Shown here piece by piece: positions 1 through 8,166 of a stretch of 64,000 bases of DNA. The stretch lies in contig DS999531.1 in the NCBI GenBank assembly GCA_000158135.1, positions 394,519 through 458,518 of the forward strand. Reading direction: 5' to 3'. Position numbers and translations under genes: made by a program. Positions within the stretch are counted from its first letter, which is position 1; every line of letters starts with the position of its first letter. The notes below the pieces were generated by a model, which saw nothing but the letters and a program-made list of their open reading frames with translations, was not told the DNA's origin and did not search any database. Source of the stretch: Rhodobacteraceae bacterium KLH11. Lineage in GTDB: Bacteria; Pseudomonadota; Alphaproteobacteria; Rhodobacterales; Rhodobacteraceae.

Positions 1-1
1 G

Positions 2-529
2 GTTGTGTTCCTGATGCTGTCAAACCACTACCCGCTGGCCTTTGCCACCGAATACAACTGGATCATCGCGGCGCTGGTCTTCCTGATGGGCGTCACGATC
101 CGGCATTATTTCAACACCCGTCACGCCCGGGCGGGCGACCCCACATGGACGTGGCTGGTTACGGTCTTGCTGTTCATCGCCATCATGTGGCTCTCGACAG
201 CCCCCATGCATGCTCCGCTGGACGAGGCCGAAGCCCAGCCGCTGACCCCATATGAACAGAAATTCGCTGCCGCCGACGGGTTTGAACAGGCCCATGACAT
301 CGTATTGGGGCGCTGTTCGATGTGCCATGCGCGCGACCCCGTTTGGAAGGGTATCCTGTGGGCCCCCAAAGGCGTCTTGCTGGAAACCGAAGCAGACATC
401 GCGCGCAACGCGCAGCAGATTTACCTGCAATCCGGCGTCACCCACGCCATGCCCCCCGCCAACGTGACTTTCATGGAGCCTGAAGACCGCAATGCGATCA
501 TCCGCTGGTTCCGAAATGCCAATCTCTGA
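2..529 (+). CDS. puuD: Urate oxidase PuuD, C-terminal part (5' end outside window)
   Basis: This is the C-terminal 175 or so residues of a membrane-bound urate hydroxylase of the PuuD type, which oxidises urate in purine breakdown and passes electrons to a fused cytochrome c. The visible part has two hydrophobic segments, then a soluble cytochrome c domain with a CSMCH haem-binding motif at about 314-328 and a later HAMPPAN stretch whose methionine would be the axial ligand. The family is roughly 400 residues long, so more than half lies upstream. The frame is open to the window edge; the first GTG, at position 5, is simply the first possible start and not the real one. Identification rests on the membrane-plus-cytochrome arrangement and overall resemblance. 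Confidence 0.85.
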   Translation, partial: VVFLMLSNHYPLAFATEYNWIIAALVFLMGVTIRHYFNTRHARAGDPTWTWLVTVLLFIAIMWLSTAPMHAPLDEAEAQPLTPYEQKFAAADGFEQAHDIVLGRCSMCHARDPVWKGILWAPKGVLLETEADIARNAQQIYLQSGVTHAMPPANVTFMEPEDRNAIIRWFRNANL

Positions 530-664
530 GGCAATAAATCCAACCGACCTGACGTTTAGTTCTTTCCCTCAGCCCCGTCAGATGCTCTAACATGTGATCA
601 ACAAGCCGTTACATCGGATTTCACGGCGACAATGATTTCGACTTGGGGCAGTTGGAGCAAGAGA

Positions 665-2470
665 ATGATAGCGAGCCGTCCGCGCAGCGCTCTGAGATGC
701 TGGCTTGTTGGTACGCTGTTTGCCCTGACCCCGAATCTGGCTGCTGCCCTTGAAACCACCCTGTCCGCGCCCGGCGCCTCCAAGGATCTGGTGGACCGGT
801 TGGAGGAGACCTCATCGGTCTTCACCTCGGAATCCCGGGGTCTGGATACCTCGTTGGAAATCCTGTCAGCCGCGCTGTCGGATTACCGCACCATCGTTCA
901 GATCATGTATGACGAAGGGTATTTCAGCCCGGTGGTCAGTATCAAGCTGGACGGGCAGGAAGCGGCCAATATCAACTCGCTGAATGTTCCGGCCAGTTTC
1001 AAACGCGGGGTGATCACGGTTACACCCGGGCCGAAGTTTAAATTCGGCACCGCCGTTGTGCAACCGCTCGCGCCTGATACGGTGCTGCCAGAGGAATTCG
1101 CAACCGGCAAAACCGCCACCACCGGGGCGATCCAGCAGGCGGCGTCGGCCGGGGTGCAGGGCTGGCGCGATGCAGGCCATGCCAAGGCGGACGTGGCGGA
1201 TCAGAACGTGATCGCGCGCCATGCGCAGGCCCGGTTGGATGCAACGATTGATCTGGCCCCCGGGCCGCAGTTGAGATTTGGCAAGATGATCATCCAGGGG
1301 GACACGAAAGTCCGCCACTGGTCGATCGATAAAATCGCGGGCTTTCCCTCGGGCGAAGTTTACTCGCCCCAACAGGTGCAGAAGGTCGGAACCCGGCTGC
1401 GCCGCACGGGCACGTTCAGTTCTGTCTCGCTCAAGGAACGGGATGAGCCGAACCCGGATGGAACACTGGATTTCGATGCCACGTTCGAAGACCTGCCACC
1501 ACGGCGGCTGACATTCGGGGCCGAGATCGCCTCGCGCGATGGGGTGGATATCACAGCCACATGGACGCATCGGAATGTACGCCGCCGCGCTGAACGGCTG
1601 AGGTTCGAGGCCGCCCTCCGCAATATCGGCGGGGCCGAGGATATCGACGGGCGCATCGGGCTGCGTCTGGATCAGCCAGACCGGCTGGGCCCTGACGACA
1701 ATACATTCTGGAACGCCCTGCTGGAGCGGCGCAATACCGAGAATTACAACGTCACGGTCGCCTCGGTGGCCTATGGTGCGCGCCGCACCTTCTCGGACCG
1801 TCTCTACGCGGAAGCCTCAGCCGGGTTTCAGTGGTCAGATGCCGATGACGCCTACGGAGACGGGCGCAAGTTCCGGTACTTCATCCTTCCATTCCGGTCA
1901 GAATGGGATGAACGTGACAGCAAGGTCAGCGCCACACGAGGGTATTATCTGGATTCGCAAGTCATGCCCTTTGCAGGCTTGTCCGACACCGACAGTGGCC
2001 TGCGGATGTTCTTCGACGGGCGCGTTTACAACGATCTGGGCACCTTGGGTCGGCTGGTACTGGCCGGGCGTGTGCAACTGGGTTCGGTCCTTGGACCACC
2101 CGCAGATGGCGTGACCCCGGATTTTCTGTTCTTCTCGGGCGGTGCTGGCACGGTGCGGGGCCAGCCGTTTGAAAGCCTAGGTATCCCCATCGGGGATGAA
2201 GTGGCCGGGGGCCGGTCCTTCCTGGGCCTGTCCGCCGAGGTTCGCGGCCGGATCACCGACACCATTTCACTGGTCGGATTTTATGACTACGGTGTGGTCG
2301 ATACCTCTTCTTTTGTCGGCAGCGGCTCGCAAGAGCATTCGGGCGCGGGGCTTGGCATCCGGTATGATCTGGGCGGCTTTGGCCCACTGCGTTTTGATCT
2401 GGCGGTGCCTGTTCAGGGTGATACCGGTGCGGGGCTGCAATTTTACCTTGGGATCGGACAGGCCTTTTGA
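665..2470 (+). CDS. tamA: Outer-membrane translocation module TamA (BamA/TamA family barrel)
   Basis: TamA is the Omp85-type outer-membrane half of the translocation and assembly module. The 601-residue product has a basic N-terminus and hydrophobic signal segment ending near an AAA-L site, about 200 residues of POTRA-like sequence, and a C-terminal 16-strand-type barrel. The barrel contains a VRGQPF stretch matching the conserved VRGY/F motif of loop 6, and the protein ends in phenylalanine, as outer-membrane proteins usually do. An in-frame ATG exists at 632, but ATG 665 has a GGAG at 654-657 with seven-base spacing and gives a cleaner signal peptide, so it is preferred. The stop overlaps the tamB start by one base (TGATG), implying translational coupling. 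Confidence 0.9.
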   Translation: MIASRPRSALRCWLVGTLFALTPNLAAALETTLSAPGASKDLVDRLEETSSVFTSESRGLDTSLEILSAALSDYRTIVQIMYDEGYFSPVVSIKLDGQEAANINSLNVPASFKRGVITVTPGPKFKFGTAVVQPLAPDTVLPEEFATGKTATTGAIQQAASAGVQGWRDAGHAKADVADQNVIARHAQARLDATIDLAPGPQLRFGKMIIQGDTKVRHWSIDKIAGFPSGEVYSPQQVQKVGTRLRRTGTFSSVSLKERDEPNPDGTLDFDATFEDLPPRRLTFGAEIASRDGVDITATWTHRNVRRRAERLRFEAALRNIGGAEDIDGRIGLRLDQPDRLGPDDNTFWNALLERRNTENYNVTVASVAYGARRTFSDRLYAEASAGFQWSDADDAYGDGRKFRYFILPFRSEWDERDSKVSATRGYYLDSQVMPFAGLSDTDSGLRMFFDGRVYNDLGTLGRLVLAGRVQLGSVLGPPADGVTPDFLFFSGGAGTVRGQPFESLGIPIGDEVAGGRSFLGLSAEVRGRITDTISLVGFYDYGVVDTSSFVGSGSQEHSGAGLGIRYDLGGFGPLRFDLAVPVQGDTGAGLQFYLGIGQAF

Positions 2471-5400
2471 TGAACCGTCTTGCATATCCCCTGCTGCTTG
2501 GCACAGTGGCGCTCACCGCGCCGCTGCCAGCCATTGCGCAGGACGACGACGGCAGCATGATCGAACGTTTCCTGCAGGACACGCTGTCTGGTGATGATCA
2601 GAATGTCCGGGTGATTGGCCTTGAAGGGGCGCTAAGCTCGCGCGCAACCATTCAGGAAATCACTATTGCCGATGATGAAGGCGTCTGGCTGACCATCAAA
2701 AATGCCGAGCTGGACTGGAACCGGCTGGCCCTGCTGCGTGGTCGCTTTTCGGTCAATACGCTGACCGCACAGGAAATCGATATCGCCCGCACACCCGGCA
2801 CCACAACCAAGGACACACCGCCGCCCTCGGCCGAGACGCAGCCGTTCCAATTGCCGGAACTGCCGGTCTCTGTCGAGATCGGAGAGCTTCGGGTTGATGA
2901 CCTGTCACTGGGCGAGCCCCTGATCGGGGTGGCCGCTGAATTGCAGGTCAACGGCAATCTTTCGCTTGTGGACGGCGCGCTGGATACCACGCTGGATATC
3001 GATCGGCTAGACCGCACCGGGGATACCATTGATCTGACGGCGGGATTTGACAATTCCAGCCGCCAGATTGATCTGGACCTGACCGTCGCCGAAGCCTCGG
3101 GCGGGCTGATCGCGACCGCTTTGGGGGTTCCCGATACGCCGCCTCTTGAGTTGACGGCAAAAGGGTCCGGCCCGCTTAGCGATTTCACTGCCGATATCGG
3201 CCTCAGCAGTGATCAGCAGCGTCGCGTCACCGGGCAGGTGCGGCTGCGCAGCGCTGTTGAGGGTGGCACCGCAGCGGACGGCATCGCGTTTACCGCTGAT
3301 CTGGGCGGCGATCTGACCCCGTTTCTGGCCAAAGAGATGGATACCTTCTTTGGGACCAACACCAAGCTGTTCGTGGACGGGCGTACCCACCCGGACGGCG
3401 CGCTGGATATCTCGGATATCGAGGTCACCTCGCAAGCGTTGGCTCTGAAAAGTCAGCTGAGCCTGGGTGCAGGCGGTACGTTGCACCTGATCGCCCTGCA
3501 AGGCCGGATCACGCCGCCCGAGGGGGAAAACGTCGTGCTGCCATTTAGCGGCGGTGACACCGCTATCGGCGCGGCACAGGTGTCCGCCCTGTTCAACGCC
3601 GAAAATGGCAACCTTTGGGATCTGAGCCTGACCGCCAACGCGGTTGAAGCCGCCAGCCTGAACCTCGACCGGGCGCGGATCAGCGGACAGGGCACGCTGG
3701 ATCAATCGAACGGCCTGTCTGTGGCCGGTGATCTGCAAGCGGTTCTGGATGGGATCGATATGGCCGATCCCGCGCTGAATGCCGCCGTGGGCGAGCAGAT
3801 TACACTGGACGGGCAATTCGACTATGGCAGTGATAAGTCGCTGAAACTCTCGGGGTTTGAACTGGTTGGCAGTGACTATACGCTGGACGCCGACGCACTT
3901 GTCAGCGGGCTTGAGAGCGGCTTGCAGGTAGATGGGACAGCGCAGTTGCAGGCCACCGATCTGTCGCGCTTTTCAGATCTGGCCCAGCTTGAGCTTGGTG
4001 GCGAAGCCTCGGTCAGGGTTGCAGGCAAGGGCTCACCGCTGGAGCGCAGCTTTGATGGTCAGGTGACGGTCAACGGGCGCGATCTGTCAACCGGGCGCGA
4101 CGATATCGATCCGATCATCACCGGCGAGACCGAGATTACGCTGGACGCCAAACGCGACACGGATGGCGTGACCATCCGCGCGTTCTCGATCACCGGCGAC
4201 GCCCTGACCGCGCAGGCCAGCGGCGAGGTGACCACCCCGAATGGCAATCTGACCATCGATGGTCAGGCCAGCGTGAACGCCCCCGATCTGGCGATATTCT
4301 CGGGCCTCGCTAACCGAGACCTCGGCGGTGCGGTTCAGGCCCGCCTGAACGGGAAAGGCAGCGCCGAGACGCTGGAGTTCGATGGTCAGGCCAGCATTAT
4401 CGGAACAGATATCCGAACCGGGATGGATGAAATCGATCCGGTGCTGAAAGGCCGTGTTGCGATTAATCTGGACGCGGCACATTCGGGCGATCAGATCATC
4501 ATCCGAAAGGCCACCGTCAACGGGGCCGCCATGACCGCGCAGGTCGAGGCGATGATTGACGATCCTACCGGCAATATTGCTGTCAACGGCAGTGCAAAGC
4601 TGAACGCACCCGACCTGTCAGTCTTTTCCGGTCTTGCCGGTCGCGATCTGGCCGGGGCGATCACGGCGGATATCACCGGGCGCGCAGCGCAGGCCAGCAA
4701 GACCTTTGATGTGAAAGGCAACATCAGCGCAGATGACATCGCAACCGGTATCGCGGCGGTTGACGCTTTGGTTCAGGGGCGCACCACGTTGAATGTGGAC
4801 GCGGCGAACGACGATCAGGGGCTGAACATCCGCACGTTCAGCCTGCGCGGCACGGCGCTGACAGCTGATGCCACAGGCCGTTTGGACCGCGACGCCGGGG
4901 GGCTGGATTTCTCGGCCGCGCTCGACAATATGGGCCGTGTTTCACCCACCCTGTCCGGGCCGCTGACATTGAAGGGCAATGTGGCCCCGGCCGGGTCCGT
5001 GCTGGAAGGAAAGCTGCGCCTGAATGGCCCTGACAGCTCGTATGCCGATCTGTCCGGAACCGTCGATATGAAGGGCACCGCCGATCTCAGCTTCGAGGCG
5101 CGTCTCAACCGGATCGAACGCTTTGCGCCCGATTTTCCCGGCACTGTGTCAGCCACGGGAACCGCGCGTCGCGATGCGGGTGTGTGGACGGTCGATGCCA
5201 AGGCCGACGGCCCGGCCCAGATCAACAGCATCGTTACCGGTACGTTTGATGAAAGCAGTGGCGAGGCTGACATGGCCATGTATGGGGGCGTCAATATCGG
5301 CATCGCCAACGCCTTCATCTCGCCCAACAGCCTTCAGGGCACGGCCCGGTTTGAGCTTGCCCTTAAAGGTGCCCCCGCCCTGAGCGCGCTCAGCGGGTCC

Positions 5401-6552
5401 ATCACAACCTCGAACACCTCAATGGCCTTGCCCGAGATCGGGCAAACTATCACCGGGATTGGCGGTTCGGTCGATATCGCGCAAAGCCGGGCGACCATCG
5501 CCCTGCAGGGCGCCTTGCGCGCCGGAGGCGGCTTCACCGTCAACGGGCCGGTCGATCTGACACCGCCTTTCAACGCACAGATCACCACCGCGCTGAATGA
5601 TCTGGTTCTGACCGACAAGCTGCTTTATGAAACCATCCTGAACGGCCAGATCAGCCTGACGGGGGCGTTGGCGGGCAACAGCTCTCTTGCCGGGCAGATC
5701 AACTTTGGTGAGACCAATATCAACCTGGCCGCCGCCGCAGGGGCGGTTGGTGCCGCACCTATTCCCGAGATCGAACACCTCAACGAAAGCCGTGCCGGTT
5801 TTGTCACGCGCGAACGTGCCAATCTGGTGCAAACCGATGATGGCCCCAAAAGCGATTCCCGTATTGCGCTGGATATCAGTCTGCTCGCACCCAAAGCCGT
5901 CTTTGTGCGCGGTCGTGGCGTCAACGCTGAACTGGGCGGGCGCATCCAGATCGGTGGAACCAGCGCCTCGGTCGTGCCTTCGGGCCAGATTGAACTGATC
6001 CGGGGGAACATCGACATTCTGGGTCGCCGCCTTGCGCTGACCAAGGGGGTTGTCACACTGCAGGGCGATCTGACCCCTTATATCGAGTTCGAATCCTCTT
6101 CCAGCACCTCGGACGGAACCGCAACGATCGAAATCGCAGGCCCGCTGGATTCGCCTGAGGTTGACGTCTTTTCAGACCCGGAACGCCCCACCGAAGAAGC
6201 CCTGGCATTGCTGCTGTTTGGCAATCGCTTCTCGGAGCTGTCGCCTTTCGTGATCGCGCAAATGGCCGCCTCGCTGGCGCAGCTCAGCGGTGCGGGCGGG
6301 GATGCCACCAAAGGCGTGCGTGAGGCTACGGGGTTTGACACAATCGACCTTGGCGCGACCGAGGGCGGCGGAGGTCAGCTGGGGGCCGGGGCATACCTAA
6401 GTGATAATCTCTACACCGATTTCACCGTCAACACCGAAGGCGATACTGAGGTTAACCTGAATCTGGATGTCACCGACAATATCACGGTAAAGGGCACAGT
6501 TGATGGCCGTGGAGAGACCGGCCTTGGCGTATTTTTCGCCCGGGATTACTGA
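2470..6552 (+). CDS. tamB: Translocation/assembly module protein TamB (DUF490)
   Basis: TamB is the inner-membrane-anchored, periplasm-spanning partner of TamA, now seen as a bridge-like protein carrying lipids or outer-membrane proteins between membranes. The 1360-residue product starts with a signal/anchor segment, continues as long beta-rich sequence of the beta-taco type, and ends in the conserved DUF490 region (roughly residues 1000-1360), with the terminal stretch expected to meet TamA. A unit of exactly 109 residues recurs three times, with equivalent leucine codons at 3961, 4288 and 4615. The start is the ATG overlapping the tamA stop; a TTG one codon earlier is ignored. Length fits alphaproteobacterial TamB proteins. 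Confidence 0.92.
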   Translation: MNRLAYPLLLGTVALTAPLPAIAQDDDGSMIERFLQDTLSGDDQNVRVIGLEGALSSRATIQEITIADDEGVWLTIKNAELDWNRLALLRGRFSVNTLTAQEIDIARTPGTTTKDTPPPSAETQPFQLPELPVSVEIGELRVDDLSLGEPLIGVAAELQVNGNLSLVDGALDTTLDIDRLDRTGDTIDLTAGFDNSSRQIDLDLTVAEASGGLIATALGVPDTPPLELTAKGSGPLSDFTADIGLSSDQQRRVTGQVRLRSAVEGGTAADGIAFTADLGGDLTPFLAKEMDTFFGTNTKLFVDGRTHPDGALDISDIEVTSQALALKSQLSLGAGGTLHLIALQGRITPPEGENVVLPFSGGDTAIGAAQVSALFNAENGNLWDLSLTANAVEAASLNLDRARISGQGTLDQSNGLSVAGDLQAVLDGIDMADPALNAAVGEQITLDGQFDYGSDKSLKLSGFELVGSDYTLDADALVSGLESGLQVDGTAQLQATDLSRFSDLAQLELGGEASVRVAGKGSPLERSFDGQVTVNGRDLSTGRDDIDPIITGETEITLDAKRDTDGVTIRAFSITGDALTAQASGEVTTPNGNLTIDGQASVNAPDLAIFSGLANRDLGGAVQARLNGKGSAETLEFDGQASIIGTDIRTGMDEIDPVLKGRVAINLDAAHSGDQIIIRKATVNGAAMTAQVEAMIDDPTGNIAVNGSAKLNAPDLSVFSGLAGRDLAGAITADITGRAAQASKTFDVKGNISADDIATGIAAVDALVQGRTTLNVDAANDDQGLNIRTFSLRGTALTADATGRLDRDAGGLDFSAALDNMGRVSPTLSGPLTLKGNVAPAGSVLEGKLRLNGPDSSYADLSGTVDMKGTADLSFEARLNRIERFAPDFPGTVSATGTARRDAGVWTVDAKADGPAQINSIVTGTFDESSGEADMAMYGGVNIGIANAFISPNSLQGTARFELALKGAPALSALSGSITTSNTSMALPEIGQTITGIGGSVDIAQSRATIALQGALRAGGGFTVNGPVDLTPPFNAQITTALNDLVLTDKLLYETILNGQISLTGALAGNSSLAGQINFGETNINLAAAAGAVGAAPIPEIEHLNESRAGFVTRERANLVQTDDGPKSDSRIALDISLLAPKAVFVRGRGVNAELGGRIQIGGTSASVVPSGQIELIRGNIDILGRRLALTKGVVTLQGDLTPYIEFESSSSTSDGTATIEIAGPLDSPEVDVFSDPERPTEEALALLLFGNRFSELSPFVIAQMAASLAQLSGAGGDATKGVREATGFDTIDLGATEGGGGQLGAGAYLSDNLYTDFTVNTEGDTEVNLNLDVTDNITVKGTVDGRGETGLGVFFARDY

Positions 6553-6568
6553 GACGTCACAAGCCCTT

Positions 6569-6606
6569 GCAAAAAAGAAAAGGGGCCGCTTTGAAAGCAG
6601 CCCCTT
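6569..6606 (-). terminator. Intrinsic terminator of the porin gene
   Basis: The region 6580-6606 forms a GGGGC/GCCCC stem extended inside by GCTTT/AAAGC. Read on the minus strand it is followed by a T-rich tract (6569-6580). It lies between the convergent ends of tamB and the porin, and the T tract assigns it to the porin. Confidence 0.85.
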
Positions 6607-6624
6607 CCCGGAAATCAAATCAAC

Positions 6625-7587
6625 TCAGAAGTTGAAGCGAACGCCAAAATCGGCAAGCACCTGACCATCACCTTCGCGGCCGACCTTCTCACGCCCGACA
6701 GCGCCCTGCAGTGATGCTCCGCCGCCCAGATCGTGGATGAAACCAATACCATATTGCTGGGTGTCGCCTTCGGCAGAACCATCGCCATATGCCGCGGTCA
6801 AAGTGGTCGCTACGCCAATGTTATATGCCAGCGACAGACCGTAGGTTGTGCCGTCAGTTTCCTCGCCAAAATCGTTATCCGGCGTGTCGCCGTCACGACC
6901 CACGAGCACGGTTCCGCCAAAATCCCCGAATTCTGCGCCCAGAGCCAGAACAACAAGATCCTGACCGCTTTCTCCGTTTACGCCATCGGTTTTGCCGTAA
7001 AGCACGGTGGCCGAAATATTGTCGATGGAATAGATCACACCGATATCCCACCGATCCGCGCCTTCTTCGGCATCCGCATCATAGGACGCCGAGAAGGCAA
7101 AATCGCCAACGTCATACTGGAAGAAAACAGCGTTCGAGCCTGCCCCGGTCGAGTCGTATTCCAGAAAATCATAATCGACGCCCGAATACTGGCCGAGAAA
7201 CTCTTCCAGACCCGGTTCGGTACCGAAATAGAGATCCGAGTTGTCAAATGAGCCTGCGACGTTACCGGCATCAACACGCAGGCCGCCATAGATAACCGAG
7301 AAGCGCGCGCCGTTCAGCCCGGCCTGTTCGGCCTCACCAGTGTCGCTGTCTTCGTCGGCCTGCAGGCGGACACGTGCCGAGAATTTGATACCGTTATCGG
7401 TTTCCGCATCCCCATCAATGTTCAGACGGAAGCGTGAAATCAGAATGGTGTCGTCAATGTTATCATCAGCCGAGCGGTCTTCCTGATAACCGATACCAAA
7501 GCGAGCAAAACCGCTGAACTTTACGTCAGCCACAGCGACGTTTGCGGTCGCGAACAGCGCTGCTGTTGCGAAGAGAACATGTTTCAT
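6625..7587 (-). CDS. Rhodobacter-type general porin
   Basis: Outer-membrane trimeric porin of the Gram-negative porin 4 family, allowing passive diffusion of small solutes. The 320-residue product has a typical signal peptide with cleavage expected after AVA near residue 20, a repeated pattern of amphipathic strands, many acidic loop residues (a D/E-rich composition usual in marine Rhodobacteraceae porins), and a C-terminal phenylalanine (RFNF). An alternative ATG four codons upstream is in frame, but the chosen ATG has GGAAC before it and starts the signal peptide directly. The gene is monocistronic, with its own terminator downstream and a long leader region upstream. Confidence 0.9.
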   Translation of the reverse strand: MKHVLFATAALFATANVAVADVKFSGFARFGIGYQEDRSADDNIDDTILISRFRLNIDGDAETDNGIKFSARVRLQADEDSDTGEAEQAGLNGARFSVIYGGLRVDAGNVAGSFDNSDLYFGTEPGLEEFLGQYSGVDYDFLEYDSTGAGSNAVFFQYDVGDFAFSASYDADAEEGADRWDIGVIYSIDNISATVLYGKTDGVNGESGQDLVVLALGAEFGDFGGTVLVGRDGDTPDNDFGEETDGTTYGLSLAYNIGVATTLTAAYGDGSAEGDTQQYGIGFIHDLGGGASLQGAVGREKVGREGDGQVLADFGVRFNF

Positions 7588-8109
7588 GTCGTGTTCCATA
7601 TTATGGGTGTATGAGCTTGCTGACTAAGCTGGCTCGGGCTCTCATCAGGCAAAATTGAACCACCCGCAACACGCCCGGATCATTTTCTGAAACGACAGAT
7701 GAAACCTGCCGCCGTGATCAGGGTATCTCTTGAAGGATAAGCCACCCAAAATACGATGATCTGACGGGAATTCAGACTTGGGTAACCGACCGGAGAATGT
7801 GGTTAGTATTTTGATTAAAGTTGGTAATTTCGGATCTCGCTGCGCGAATTCGTATGTTCAAATCCGCTGCACCACTGGCGTCAAACTTGCAGAAAACCGC
7901 TCAATGCCCGGGCTCCGGCGCGACCTGAAAGTCACAGGTGTTGTGGTCACGTTATTGTGTCATCCGCCAATCATTGAAACGTTACTTTAATGGTTTAGCG
8001 GCCCGGCCTTTTTGGTGAAACGCCCTGATTTCATAAGCTCCCGCGCGTGCGCACCCGGTGTTGATGACCTGTGGCCCAAACATCGCGACAGTAGAATTTA
8101 CGAAGCAAA
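7588..8109. other. Intergenic region without a supported gene
   Basis: This stretch of about 520 bases separates the divergent porin upstream side from the formate dehydrogenase terminator. It must hold the porin promoter near its left end, but I could not fix -35/-10 elements. Two short open frames (7778-7990 and 8012-8242 on the plus strand) have no recognisable protein features, no good ribosome site, and the second runs through the terminator into fdhF antisense. A tRNA-like string near 7857-7880 does not fold as a tRNA. Confidence 0.5.
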
Positions 8110-8142
8110 CAAAAGAAGGGCGACCCTGCTCAGGGCCGCCCT
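8108..8142 (-). terminator. Intrinsic terminator of the formate dehydrogenase operon
   Basis: AGGGCG at 8117-8122 pairs with CGCCCT at 8137-8142, extended by an inner CCTG/CAGG. On the minus strand the stem is followed by a T-rich tract at about 8108-8116. It lies 25 bases beyond the fdhF stop. Confidence 0.85.
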
Positions 8143-8166
8143 AAAATTGTACCAAATCCCAACCTG

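Noticed and set aside
7857..7880. tRNA-like 3' end (GTTCAAATCC followed by CACCA)
   Set aside because: The flanking bases do not form a T stem or acceptor stem, so it is not a tRNA gene; a degraded attachment site cannot be shown.
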